Positions 1 to 8,330 of a stretch of DNA of 36,398 nucleotides are shown here, in pieces. Position 1 is the stretch's first letter. The number at the start of each line of letters is the position of its first letter. A program made the translations under genes and the position numbers. Below the pieces are notes generated by a model. The model was not told the origin of the DNA and searched no databases. It saw only the letters and a list, made by a program, of their open reading frames with translations. Source of the DNA: Oceanobacillus sp. CFH 90083 (GTDB lineage Bacteria; Bacillota; Bacilli; Bacillales; Amphibacillaceae); contig NZ_VIYG01000001.1 in assembly GCF_009389585.1 (NCBI RefSeq), forward strand, positions 490,706 through 527,103, written 5' to 3'.

Positions 1-214
1 ATCCCACGTATTGTGGTGATTTCTGTGTTGTCCACACGATGTGGATGGTCTTAACAGAAGCTCCCCTATGCTTTTCAATACGTGAGTATCGGAAAAAACA
101 CGTCAACGCGCTTTCGCAGGATGCGATGATTTTTACGTTGCTCACACGATGTGAGCGTTCTTAGCAGAAGTTCCTTTTCCCGTCACGTCACTTTTATTGG
201 ACTTTTTGAACATC
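1..214 (+). repeat. Dispersed structured repeat, copy A (left end outside the window)
   Basis: This copy aligns along its whole length with the complete copy at 30458-30774, in the same orientation. It carries hairpins TCGCA-GGA-TGCGA (114-126), TCCACA-CGA-TGTGGA (31-45) and GCTCACA-CGA-TGTGAGC (140-156), plus an outer pair TTCTGT/ACAGAA around the hairpin at 31-45. The right end, CTTTTTGAACATC, stops a few bases before the stop codon of the AraC-type gene. It lacks a module of about 40 bp that copy B carries between its two hairpin blocks. No ORF is evident in it. Confidence 0.75.
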
Positions 215-219
215 TTCTA

Positions 220-1068
220 TTATTTAACCGGTATCCAAATCTCTGAATAATAATCCTCTTCAGAAGCATCCCCATCCGAATAGACTTCTAATTCAGGCGT
301 ACCAGCATGTACATAACTGCTGGATGGAAACCATTCTGAAAATATTTGCTTCCAGACTTTTTGAATAGCATCCGGCATAGCACCGTGAACTTCAAATATC
401 GCCCATTTAGATGCCGGTATTTCCGTAGCTTCGAATTTATCTGGCGCTTCATCCTGATAAGCTGTTCCAATCCAATAATCAATGGATTGATCACTTTTAT
501 CATCACATACACCAATAACCCCTTTCACCGGTCCATTATTCAATTGACTTAATAATTCATCCGTTCCATCTGTTAACACCTGCTGCCACATCTCCGTAAT
601 TCCTGTCAGATTTTGTTCACTAATTAATGAAAATTGTTTTCTTACTCCGATTATCTGAAATGCCTCATGATCAACAATCTTGTAGTTCATAGGATCCTCC
701 CCTTTTAAATTCACCTGAATAACCAGACGATTATAAGATATGAAGTTTCCTGAATGCTTCCGTGCTTGTGTCGGTGTAATTCCATGCTGTTTACGAAATG
801 CCTTCGAGAAAGCTTCCGGGGTTTCATAACCGTATTTGTGGGCAATATCTATAATCTTTCTATCTGATTTTCTTAACTCGTTGGCAGCTAAAGTCAGTCT
901 ACGTCGTCGAATATACTCTGCAACTGTGATACCTGTCATTACATTAAATGTTCTTTGAAAATGAAACACAGAAAAATTTGCCTGCTTGGCAATTTCTTCG
1001 ATGGACAGCTCCTCCAGCAGTTTTTCTTCCATATAGTTTAAAGCTGATTGTATTGATTTCACCCACAT
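220..1068 (-). CDS. AraC-family transcriptional regulator with GyrI-like effector domain
   Basis: Likely a one-component transcriptional regulator. An N-terminal AraC-type double helix-turn-helix fills roughly residues 5-105; the conserved second HTH reads KIIDIAHKYGYETPEAFSKA. A C-terminal GyrI-like small-molecule binding domain runs from about residue 128 to the end. This order (DNA binding first, GyrI-like domain last) is typical of Bacillus regulators that sense drugs or other small ligands; the ligand cannot be read from sequence. A GTG lies 12 bp further upstream, but the ribosome binding site AAGGGGTGA overlaps it and is well spaced from the ATG at 1068, so I chose the ATG. That gives 282 residues. 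The gene appears monocistronic, with repeat copy A directly downstream. Confidence 0.85.
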   Translation of the reverse strand: MWVKSIQSALNYMEEKLLEELSIEEIAKQANFSVFHFQRTFNVMTGITVAEYIRRRRLTLAANELRKSDRKIIDIAHKYGYETPEAFSKAFRKQHGITPTQARKHSGNFISYNRLVIQVNLKGEDPMNYKIVDHEAFQIIGVRKQFSLISEQNLTGITEMWQQVLTDGTDELLSQLNNGPVKGVIGVCDDKSDQSIDYWIGTAYQDEAPDKFEATEIPASKWAIFEVHGAMPDAIQKVWKQIFSEWFPSSSYVHAGTPELEVYSDGDASEEDYYSEIWIPVK

Positions 1069-1186
1069 CAAGTGATTCACCCCTTAATGACATCTTAGCA
1101 AGTTCTCTTGATGAAAACCTGTTCTTCTGTGCTCACCAGTGACAGATTTCACGTTTTCGTATCAATAATAATGTGCCGTGCCTTTA

Positions 1187-2146
1187 CTAATTCTCCTGCA
1201 CAAACCGTTCCAGAAAACGATCCAATGTTTCCTTATATCGTTCTTCTTCCTTCACAAACGATTCCCCATGACTTGCATCATCCACCAGTAAAAGCTCCTT
1301 TTCACTTCCCGTATTATCATATAGCTTCTCCGTCATCTCTGTCGGTACAAAGACATCTTCTTTTCCATGAATATATAAAATAGGTACTTCTGCTTTTGCA
1401 ACCTGGTCCAGTGCAGAGGCTTCTTTTAAACCATAGCCGGCCCGTATCTGTGTTACAAGACTCGTAGATGGAATAAATGGAAACGAAGGCAGGTGGAACA
1501 TCCGGTCAAGATGATAAGCGAATAAATCATTGACATCTGTATAAGATGCATCTGCTACAATTGCTTTCACATTAGCAGGAAGCTCTTCTCCACTTGCCAT
1601 TAATACCGTGGAGCCTCCCATCGAAACCCCATGAAGTACAATCTCTGCATCATCGCCGACCCGTTCAATGACCTGAGCAATCCAGTTGATTAAGTCCAGA
1701 CGGTCATGCCAGCCAAAACCAATATAATCTCCTTCACTTTCCCCATGTCCGCGCATATCTGCAGTAAAAATGTTATAGCCTAAGTCCTCATAATAATGCT
1801 GCCCATACAAGGCCATATCTTTTCCGCGACCTAAGTAGCCATGAGCAAATAGAACAACTTTATTAGTAGGCTGCTCTGCTTCCAGATAATATCCCTGTAA
1901 ATCAAGCCCATCAAAGGAGGTCTGATGCCATATTTCAAACGGCTGTTCATCCGACCAGTCACGCCAATCCCCATCTAAAAGCACATCCAATGTCTCCGCT
2001 TCCACCTCTAAATCAGCATTTCCATTCAAAAAATCCTTTACGTTACGCTCAACAGCGAGATGATAAAAGAAAATGGCAGCTGCAAAATTTATAATAAGGA
2101 GTACGATTACTACCCCTGAAATAATCCAAATCCATTTTTTCTTCAC
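1187..2146 (-). CDS. Membrane-anchored alpha/beta hydrolase (YqkD-like)
   Basis: Serine hydrolase of the alpha/beta fold, 319 residues. Residues 5-28 are a strongly hydrophobic signal anchor, so the catalytic domain probably lies outside the membrane. The nucleophile elbow is GVSMGGS with Ser175. The likely acid is Asp264 (HGKEDVFVP) and the likely base His293 (DASHGES). An HGYLG oxyanion motif sits near residue 102. Length and layout match the uncharacterised B. subtilis YqkD family; the substrate is unknown. The start is a GTG preceded by AGAGGGTCAGG, and I see no better ATG. A TATAAT hexamer lies upstream without a convincing -35. The gene is single and separated from the upstream ABC operon by a terminator. 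Confidence 0.8.
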   Translation of the reverse strand: MKKKWIWIISGVVIVLLIINFAAAIFFYHLAVERNVKDFLNGNADLEVEAETLDVLLDGDWRDWSDEQPFEIWHQTSFDGLDLQGYYLEAEQPTNKVVLFAHGYLGRGKDMALYGQHYYEDLGYNIFTADMRGHGESEGDYIGFGWHDRLDLINWIAQVIERVGDDAEIVLHGVSMGGSTVLMASGEELPANVKAIVADASYTDVNDLFAYHLDRMFHLPSFPFIPSTSLVTQIRAGYGLKEASALDQVAKAEVPILYIHGKEDVFVPTEMTEKLYDNTGSEKELLLVDDASHGESFVKEEERYKETLDRFLERFVQEN

Positions 2147-2258
2147 ACCCTGACCCTCTTTTCTATCTATGATTCTATCTATTTTATTATACTAGAAATT
2201 CACTTATGTATATAATCCAAGTTATGGGAGATATTATGATATTTTTTATTAAAACATA

Positions 2259-2288
2259 AAAAGAACCTGCACGAATACAGGTTCTTTT
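2259..2288 (-). terminator. Rho-independent terminator of the LnrLMN-like operon
   Basis: The inverted repeat AAAGAACCTG / CAGGTTCTTT has an 8-nt loop and is followed by a T-rich tract on the minus strand. It lies just after the stop codon of the last permease gene. Confidence 0.8.
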
Positions 2289-2300
2289 ACATCTTCTTCA

Positions 2301-3407
2301 TCAAATATGACGTCTCTCCATCAAATGAATACCGAGCCCGGTAAATAACACCGTCATCAATGTCAATACACTGATCGGCTGGAGGAGCTCTGTAAAGGAA
2401 TATCCATACACTGCCGCCCCTTGAATAATATCTAATCCATATTTAATCGGGTTCAGGTCTGCTAAAAAAAGCAGAACCGGATTGCTGACGATTTCCAGCG
2501 GCCAAAATGCCCCGCCAATCATCGCCAGACTTACGGTAACAACGGAAATCACCGCATTAAACTGTTCAAGATTTTTAATCACAGCTGTAATCAGAATCGA
2601 GAGCGCGACGATTGCTAAAGCAAATGGAATTAGCATCAGCAGGATTTCCACAATTCGGTCGTTAAAGGTAATGCCCCGCCAGAAATAAAAGACAGCGAAA
2701 ATAATGACAATTTGTAAATAGCCTTCTATAAAGCTATATAACAGGTTGGCAATATACATCTCTGATTTCTTCATCGGCGATAGAATCATCCGATCCCAGA
2801 CACCCATTCTTTTTTCCGTCAGAATCTTTACGACACCATATGCGATGGTATAGATAGAGAAAAATAATGCAAAACCACCAACCCGATGCACGGTATCATC
2901 ATATTGCCAGCCCTCTTCTCCGGAAAAGCTGCTTATCGATAACTGGAACATACCCGTCGCTTCTTCATAAGCAGAAACCAGCTGATCCGGATCCATTCCC
3001 TGCTCTTCTGCAGCTTCCCGGATTATTTCACCGCGACTGCTTTCTGTATATACTTCTTGAACGGTTTGTTGAATGAGCCCTGCATTCGGTGACTCGACCC
3101 CTATCAAGACAGCAAAATCATCCTCAGAAAGGAGTACACCTGTATCTACTCTGCCTTCTCTCAGTTCTTCCTCTAATGTTTCTTTATCTACCGTGTAAAA
3201 TCGAAAGGCTTCCTGCTCTTCCAGAGATTGTTGATAAGCGTCTGCTCCGTCTTCCACATATACTGGCACAGGGATTCCGCCTCCCCCGCCGCCAATGCTT
3301 AAGGAAGAGATGAGCCAGGCAAACAGAATAGACATCCCTGTAAACAGGAGAAAACTATATGGTTGACGAATGAACTCACGTATTCGCGCCAGCAGTATCC
3401 CTTTCAT
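2301..3407 (-). CDS. ABC-2 type transporter permease (LnrN-like)
   Basis: Second permease of a three-gene ABC exporter, 368 residues. One N-terminal membrane segment (about 20-40) is followed by a large extracytoplasmic domain (about 45-175) and then five or six hydrophobic segments, the usual ABC2_membrane_3 layout. The start ATG overlaps the stop of the upstream permease by 4 bp and is preceded by GGGGG, so the two are translationally coupled. Size and order (ATPase, larger permease, smaller permease) fit B. subtilis LnrLMN (YfiLMN), which gives resistance to linearmycin-type polyenes. That assignment rests on architecture, and other two-permease exporters share it. It is the last gene before a strong terminator. 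Confidence 0.75.
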   Translation of the reverse strand: MKGILLARIREFIRQPYSFLLFTGMSILFAWLISSLSIGGGGGGIPVPVYVEDGADAYQQSLEEQEAFRFYTVDKETLEEELREGRVDTGVLLSEDDFAVLIGVESPNAGLIQQTVQEVYTESSRGEIIREAAEEQGMDPDQLVSAYEEATGMFQLSISSFSGEEGWQYDDTVHRVGGFALFFSIYTIAYGVVKILTEKRMGVWDRMILSPMKKSEMYIANLLYSFIEGYLQIVIIFAVFYFWRGITFNDRIVEILLMLIPFALAIVALSILITAVIKNLEQFNAVISVVTVSLAMIGGAFWPLEIVSNPVLLFLADLNPIKYGLDIIQGAAVYGYSFTELLQPISVLTLMTVLFTGLGIHLMERRHI

Positions 3408-4660
3408 CGTTTCGACCCCCTTTTCGGAAAGCTCATGGCAGCAATCAAAATCATGGCAGCACCAAAACCGGCCATAAAGATAAGATAGTTAGAAATATCC
3501 TGGATACCGCTGCCCCGCAGCAATTGAATATAAGCAGTCAAGCCTGCCCCATTCGGTGTCAAATTACCTAAACGCTCAAACGTCTCTGATAATTCGCCAA
3601 TCGGGAAAAAGCTCCCGCCGATAAATGCCAGAACAGATGTGACAATTCCGGTGAAAAATCCGATAATGGACTCTGTTTGCAACCGATAGCTGATAGCTGT
3701 CAGCAGTACCGTAATACCTCCTACAGCAATGGCATAGGAAAACGTAGTTACTAAAAGTGCGAGGACATCCGTAAACGTAACCTGGAAAACCAGATACGAA
3801 AATCCGAACAGGAATAAAAGCTGCAAGAAAGCAATGATAGTACCCGAAATTAAAATACTTAAGAAATACAGCCACCTGGACATATCCCCGACAATAATCC
3901 TGTCAAAAACCTGATACTGTCTTTCTCTCATTGCAAAAAATCCAATCGTAGAAGCCACATATAGCCCGTTAAAAACGGCCATTGCCACCGTATAATACTC
4001 CTGCGAGGAAATCGGATCTGCCTGGTTAACCTGCACTTGTTCACCAGCGCTTGCAGCAGCCTGCATCGCCTCAATTTCTATATCGAGACCATTCTGCTGA
4101 AGAAATGTCTGTGTTGCCATCATCTCATTAAACTGCTCCAGAATTTGCGACAGCACAGATGAATAGATACCATCCTCCTGATTCACATGCACGATTAATT
4201 CTGGCGCCTCGCTGCTTTGTTCAGAAATAACCTGAAGCATATCATAGGTGAAGTTTTCCGGTACCTCAATTAAGCCTGAATAAGAGCTATCCGTCAGTAT
4301 ATCTGCTTTTTCATCCGCTTGAATCACTTCTAATTCAAGCATCTCCTGCAGGTCTTGCCCTTGAAAAACATCCTCCCGAAGCATGGTAACCATTTGTAGC
4401 TGTCCTTGATCACCAAAAGCTTCTGCCGGTACACCGAGCGCTTCCATTTCATTCATAAACCGCTCTACCTGCTCTGCTTCATCCCCATGCTCCAGCCAGG
4501 CTACCTTTAATTCAAGCTCCGGACTGCCACCTTCCATAAAGCCCGCTAACGCCATGCTTAAAATTACAATTAAAATAATCGGCAGGCCTAAAAGCAGAAA
4601 GATTTGAACAGGATTACGCCAAAGCAGGAGCAATTGTTTTTTAATTAATTGAAATAACAT
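3404..4660 (-). CDS. ABC-2 type transporter permease (LnrM-like)
   Basis: First permease of the same exporter, 418 residues. Hydrophobic residues about 14-34 form membrane segment 1. Residues about 36-225 are an acidic, Glu/Gln-rich extracytoplasmic domain, and five more membrane segments follow up to about residue 410. The start is clear: GAGGAGG lies 6 bp before the ATG, and the gene begins 12 bp after the ATPase stop. The two permeases would form the heterodimeric membrane channel driven by the ATPase encoded just upstream. The substrate is unknown; amphiphilic antibiotics are the best guess by analogy with LnrLMN. Confidence 0.75.
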   Translation of the reverse strand: MLFQLIKKQLLLLWRNPVQIFLLLGLPIILIVILSMALAGFMEGGSPELELKVAWLEHGDEAEQVERFMNEMEALGVPAEAFGDQGQLQMVTMLREDVFQGQDLQEMLELEVIQADEKADILTDSSYSGLIEVPENFTYDMLQVISEQSSEAPELIVHVNQEDGIYSSVLSQILEQFNEMMATQTFLQQNGLDIEIEAMQAAASAGEQVQVNQADPISSQEYYTVAMAVFNGLYVASTIGFFAMRERQYQVFDRIIVGDMSRWLYFLSILISGTIIAFLQLLFLFGFSYLVFQVTFTDVLALLVTTFSYAIAVGGITVLLTAISYRLQTESIIGFFTGIVTSVLAFIGGSFFPIGELSETFERLGNLTPNGAGLTAYIQLLRGSGIQDISNYLIFMAGFGAAMILIAAMSFPKRGSKR

Positions 4661-4672
4661 ATAAATCCTCCT

Positions 4673-5605
4673 CTAATCCCGTAATGCTCTGCCGGTTAAG
4701 TGCAAAAATACATCCTCTAACGTTGGAGATTTAACATGTAATGAACGTAAAGCAATATCATATTCCTCTGTCATGGAAATAATTTCTGTAAACAGATTGA
4801 CTTCTTTCGGTGTGATCAGCGTGATTTCTTTTTCCTCCACATGAACATTATTAATGGATTCGTGTTCCTTTAAATGGGTAATAAATGCATTATTCCAGTG
4901 GTCAGCCTCGATGGAAATCGTATTTTCAGATGAAAGAATCTGTTTAATCTCCTCTTTTGTACCGGAAGCGATTAAGTTCCCCTGATCCATAATATAAATA
5001 CGATCACATAGATAATCGACTTCCTCCATGTAGTGGCTTGTATAGACTACCGTCATTTGATTTTCTTTGTTCAAACGCTTTACAGTCTCTAAAATATAGC
5101 TTCTTGATTGCGGATCAATCCCGACAGTCGGTTCATCCATAATCAAAATTTGCGGACGATGAAGCATAGCTACACCGATATTCAGCCGTCTTTTCATTCC
5201 ACCCGAAAAAGACTCTACAAGTGCTTTCCGCTTCTCTGTTAAACCAATCTGCTCCAAAATTTCATTTACCCTCTTTTTTAATTCCGAACCCTTCAGCCGA
5301 TAAATCCTGCCAAAGAAAAGCAAGTTTTCTTCTGCAGATAACTGCGGATAAAGCGCAATTTCCTGTGGAACAACGCCGATGGCTTTTCGTAACGGAGAAG
5401 GCTTTTTGATAACAGACTTCTTAAAAAAACGGACATCTCCCTGTGTTGGTTCAATTAACGTAGACAGTATCGAAATAGCCGTTGACTTACCTGCACCATT
5501 CGGTCCAAGCAGACCAATAATCTCCCCCTGCTCAATAAACATATTTAATGATTTCACTGCTTCTGTTTTTTTAAAACGTTTTGAAATATCAACTAATTCC
5601 AGCAT
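4673..5605 (-). CDS. ABC transporter ATP-binding protein (LnrL-like)
   Basis: Cytoplasmic ATPase of the exporter, 310 residues. Walker A is GPNGAGKST (34-42), the signature is FSGGM (133-137) and Walker B is ILIMDEP (153-159). A C-terminal extension of about 90 residues after the nucleotide-binding domain is typical of drug-export ATPases of the DrrA/NatA type. A longer reading from a GTG at 5623 is unlikely because that codon lies inside the GTGAGGAGGG ribosome binding site; the ATG at 5605 is spaced correctly from it. This is the first gene of the operon. In B. subtilis the lnrJK two-component genes sit directly upstream, but here the upstream neighbour is the sigY operon. Confidence 0.85.
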   Translation of the reverse strand: MLELVDISKRFKKTEAVKSLNMFIEQGEIIGLLGPNGAGKSTAISILSTLIEPTQGDVRFFKKSVIKKPSPLRKAIGVVPQEIALYPQLSAEENLLFFGRIYRLKGSELKKRVNEILEQIGLTEKRKALVESFSGGMKRRLNIGVAMLHRPQILIMDEPTVGIDPQSRSYILETVKRLNKENQMTVVYTSHYMEEVDYLCDRIYIMDQGNLIASGTKEEIKQILSSENTISIEADHWNNAFITHLKEHESINNVHVEEKEITLITPKEVNLFTEIISMTEEYDIALRSLHVKSPTLEDVFLHLTGRALRD

Positions 5606-5691
5606 GATATAGACCCTCCTCACGTGAATCTGCTTTTATTTTATATCCTTCTGCAATAAAGGAACACTATCTTCCGTCATTAATTATTCTG

Positions 5692-5718
5692 AAAAAAAGT
5701 GACTGAAGTCATTTTTTC
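5692..5718 (-). terminator. Bidirectional-type terminator hairpin downstream of the sigY operon
   Basis: The hairpin AAAAAATGACT / AGTCACTTTTTTT has a 2-nt loop and one A-C mismatch, and T runs on both sides. It lies in the 281-bp gap between the last sigY-operon gene and the LnrL-like gene. Its likely role is to end sigY-operon transcripts. Confidence 0.6.
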
Positions 5719-5886
5719 ATTGCTGTTAAAATCCGTATTAGAAAAACGCAGTAAAGCTTTTTACAAAACTTTATGCTTTTATAACGCAAAAAAAATGACA
5801 GAACAAATTAATCCCGCCACTTTTTCTCTTATCAATTTCGATATTGTTTATTCTTACATTGAGAGGTGTAAAACATAGTGTTGCCA

Positions 5887-6666
5887 TCAGTGTCCGGAAT
5901 AATCCCATTGCTTCATTCTCCAAATTGCCAAGCATAGTAAAAAAATCGTCACTAGCACTGTTACCGTAATTGGCAGCCACAAATCAGAGATTATCGTTTG
6001 CTGAAGAGCTTGCACTGCTTGAGATTGAAGTTGTGTCGGACTCCATTTCATATAAACAGGAGCCAATTCACTTGCCAAGGCGAGGATTGCCAGGATACCT
6101 ATGCTCACTCCGGCAATACTGCTGTTTGACTTCAAGAACGTACTCACGGATAGAACAAGAGCAACTAAAAAGCACAGCCAAATGCTATAAATTCCTATAC
6201 TGCCGAAAAGCTTGGCAGCACTAACCATTGAAAAAAGAATATTCGTATAATACCAGGCAATAACAAAACTAATCATAAAGCTAATCAGATAGAGTACGAG
6301 CAAACTAATCCATTTGCTTAGAATATAAGAAAGAGCAGACACCGGCCGGACTGAAATAAAGATAATGGAACCATTATTACGTTCATGGACAATAACATTC
6401 ATCGCTGCTAATACAAATAATAATGTCCCCAGAAATGTATATTGTGATAATACCCCGCTTAATACTTCTTCTCCACTCGGTGCCGGAATATCAATTACCG
6501 CACCTTCCGGCAACCCGCCTGCTATCTCTAACAACTGTGGCATATAATACATCGTAAGCGGCTGCGACATGGCTAAAATAGCGAAAGCAATCGGGAGCCA
6601 TATCCACTTACCGTTTCGCATACTTTCCAGCCACTCTTTTTGAATAAGAACCTGCATCCCGCTCAT
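5887..6666 (-). CDS. yxlG: ABC transporter permease YxlG
   Basis: Membrane permease of 259 residues with six predicted hydrophobic segments (about 19-38, 72-90, 113-140, 143-170, 178-197 and 230-250), ABC-2 family. It is the last gene of the sigY operon. Length and position match B. subtilis YxlG. The start ATG overlaps the stop of yxlF by 4 bp and has GGAGGTG upstream, so the two are coupled. With YxlF it should form an ABC transporter. Its substrate is not established; the operon has been linked to toxin or stress functions in Bacillus. Confidence 0.8.
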   Translation of the reverse strand: MSGMQVLIQKEWLESMRNGKWIWLPIAFAILAMSQPLTMYYMPQLLEIAGGLPEGAVIDIPAPSGEEVLSGVLSQYTFLGTLLFVLAAMNVIVHERNNGSIIFISVRPVSALSYILSKWISLLVLYLISFMISFVIAWYYTNILFSMVSAAKLFGSIGIYSIWLCFLVALVLSVSTFLKSNSSIAGVSIGILAILALASELAPVYMKWSPTQLQSQAVQALQQTIISDLWLPITVTVLVTIFLLCLAIWRMKQWDYSGH

Positions 6667-7553
6667 TTTGCAAGCACCTCCAAGTATGCTTCTTCCAGTG
6701 TAACCGGGTCAGCATTAAAATATTGAACCGTTATCCCCTGCTCCATGAATCGTTGCAAGATGTCATTTTCGTTAATTTGCTGCTTTGATTGGATGATAAC
6801 TTCCTGCTGATTCACATACTCAACCGTAAAGGATTCTGATTCTGAAAAGATTGCAGGCAGCTTCTCTTTCGTTTTTACCCGGATTGTCTGCTGATCGTTA
6901 CTCTTTTTTAATTGCTGCAGATTGCCATCCCACTTTAGTTCTCCTGCTTGTAAAATTAATACCTCGTCACAAATTTGTTCCGCATCATGCAAAATATGTG
7001 TAGAAAAAATGACGGTCATCTTTTCTGTCATTTGCTGTATCAGTTCCAAAAATTCTCTTCTTCCCGTCGGATCAAGAGCCGATACTGGTTCATCTAAAAT
7101 AAGCAATGCTGGTTCATGCAAAATTGCCTGTGCTAACCCTAGCCGTTGTTTCATTCCTCCAGAAAATCCAGCAATCCGCTTTTTTCGCACATTTTCCAGC
7201 CCGACAAATCCTAATACTTCCCTAATTTTTTGCAATAACCCTTTCTGAGGTAATCCTGAAAGCCTTCCACACATTTTCAAAAATTCTTCTGCTGTCATCC
7301 AATCAAATAATTTCGGCTGCTGCGGTAAAAAGCCAATACTGCCAGTTACATTCGTACCATTTTCTTCGCTAAACTTGATAACACCACTGCTTGGCTCCAA
7401 TAACCCCGCTAACATATTGAGGATTGTTGTCTTTCCCGCACCATTCGGACCTAATAAAGCGGTACAGCTTCCTTTTTGAACCTCGAACGTTACTCCCTTC
7501 ACAGCGGTATGACTCTGATATACTTTCGTTAATTGTTGTATAGATATCAACAT
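6663..7553 (-). CDS. yxlF: ABC transporter ATP-binding protein YxlF
   Basis: ATPase partner of YxlG, 296 residues from the chosen start. Walker A is GPNGAGKTT (35-43), the signature FSGGM (130-134), and Walker B LLILDEP (150-156). A longer open frame reaches 7634, but it would overlap yxlE and lacks a ribosome binding site. The ATG at 7553 is preceded by GAAGGAG at good spacing and gives almost the B. subtilis YxlF length. The order sigY-C-D-E-F-G is fully conserved here, which makes the name secure. Confidence 0.85.
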   Translation of the reverse strand: MLISIQQLTKVYQSHTAVKGVTFEVQKGSCTALLGPNGAGKTTILNMLAGLLEPSSGVIKFSEENGTNVTGSIGFLPQQPKLFDWMTAEEFLKMCGRLSGLPQKGLLQKIREVLGFVGLENVRKKRIAGFSGGMKQRLGLAQAILHEPALLILDEPVSALDPTGRREFLELIQQMTEKMTVIFSTHILHDAEQICDEVLILQAGELKWDGNLQQLKKSNDQQTIRVKTKEKLPAIFSESESFTVEYVNQQEVIIQSKQQINENDILQRFMEQGITVQYFNADPVTLEEAYLEVLAK

Positions 7554-7575
7554 AGGCTTTTCTCCTTCTATATAT

Positions 7576-7776
7576 CTACTTATTTTTTCGCCCTGCAATA
7601 AAATACAATATTGGGCCAATAATGTTAATAACAATAATAATAAATACCCACATCCATTTTGGTCCGCTTACTGCTTCTTCCTTGAAACAATTCCATAAAG
7701 CAAAAGACATTAAAATAACTTGCAAGACAATAATTGGCATCAATAACGACCAGTTTATCTCTTGTAACATTTCCAC
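7576..7776 (-). CDS. yxlE: Small membrane protein YxlE (PLDc_N-type)
   Basis: 66-residue protein with two membrane segments (about 12-31 and 43-61), of the type annotated as phospholipase D nuclease N-terminal domain. The PKWMWVFIIIVINIIGPILY stretch is characteristic. No catalytic motif is present. In B. subtilis the equivalent YxlE, with YxlC and YxlD, is part of the system that restrains SigY. The start is read as GTG with AGAGGTG upstream; the ATG two codons later is possible. Confidence 0.8.
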   Translation of the reverse strand: MEMLQEINWSLLMPIIVLQVILMSFALWNCFKEEAVSGPKWMWVFIIIVINIIGPILYFIAGRKNK

Positions 7777-7779
7777 CTG

Positions 7780-7995
7780 TTATCTCACCTCTTTTCTTCG
7801 CCGCTTTTTTAAATAGAGATAAAACAAGTAAGTCAGGGCTGGCACAGGAGCCTGGATTAAACCCCAGATTCCCCAAAACCATGGATAGTGATGATGCTTC
7901 TTCGCATGAATAAATAATAAAATGCTTTGTGTTAAAAGTAATGGAATTATAATAAATAGAAAACCAGCTGGCACATTCATTTGCAATCCATTCAT
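7780..7995 (-). CDS. yxlD: Small membrane protein YxlD
   Basis: About 71 residues with two hydrophobic segments (roughly 8-27 and 38-61) and a basic tail, KKRRRKEVR. It matches B. subtilis YxlD by size, topology and position. The chosen ATG overlaps the yxlC stop codon in an ATGA, implying translational coupling. A GTG three codons upstream is less likely because it sits too close to the AAAGG ribosome binding site. In B. subtilis, YxlD with YxlC negatively regulates SigY activity. Confidence 0.75.
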   Translation of the reverse strand: MNGLQMNVPAGFLFIIIPLLLTQSILLFIHAKKHHHYPWFWGIWGLIQAPVPALTYLFYLYLKKRRRKEVR

Positions 7996-8330
7996 TTTTC
8001 CCACTGCCTTTCTCTCTCCGTTTCCTTACGATATAACCAAAAAAGAATGATTAGACCCGCCAGCAATGTTCCTATTTGCAAGATGATAAAAAATAATTGT
8101 GTGCGCACCAAGAGAAATCCGAGTAACGATAATAACAGAAGTGCTGTCGCGATAAACGCTGCTAATTCTTTGTAGAAGCGCCGCTTTCTCTTTTGCTGGA
8201 ATCGCTCCATCTCTTGTGCGATAGCATGTTCGTTGACGAAAGAGTCCTCAGCAAGCTGATCGATTTTCTGCCAATCACGTTGCAAATCGCTGACGATTGA
8301 TGCGTTTTGCTTCTTTTTATCCATCTTCAT
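7992..8330 (-). CDS. yxlC: YxlC, negative regulator of SigY
   Basis: 112-residue protein with a hydrophilic, charged N-terminal half (about 1-55) followed by two membrane segments (about 57-75 and 79-101). This layout suits a membrane-bound anti-sigma factor holding SigY through its cytoplasmic N-terminus. B. subtilis YxlC, at the same place in the operon, is the main negative regulator of SigY. The gene overlaps the end of sigY by 14 bp. An ATG two codons further in is better spaced from GGAGGGTG and may be the true start. Confidence 0.8.
   Translation of the reverse strand: MKMDKKKQNASIVSDLQRDWQKIDQLAEDSFVNEHAIAQEMERFQQKRKRRFYKELAAFIATALLLLSLLGFLLVRTQLFFIILQIGTLLAGLIILFWLYRKETERERQWEK

Noticed and set aside
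1..214. Possible CRISPR array, because of repeated short hairpins
   Set aside because: Units are not identical, have no constant-length spacers and no cas genes nearby; they align to the dispersed element elsewhere.
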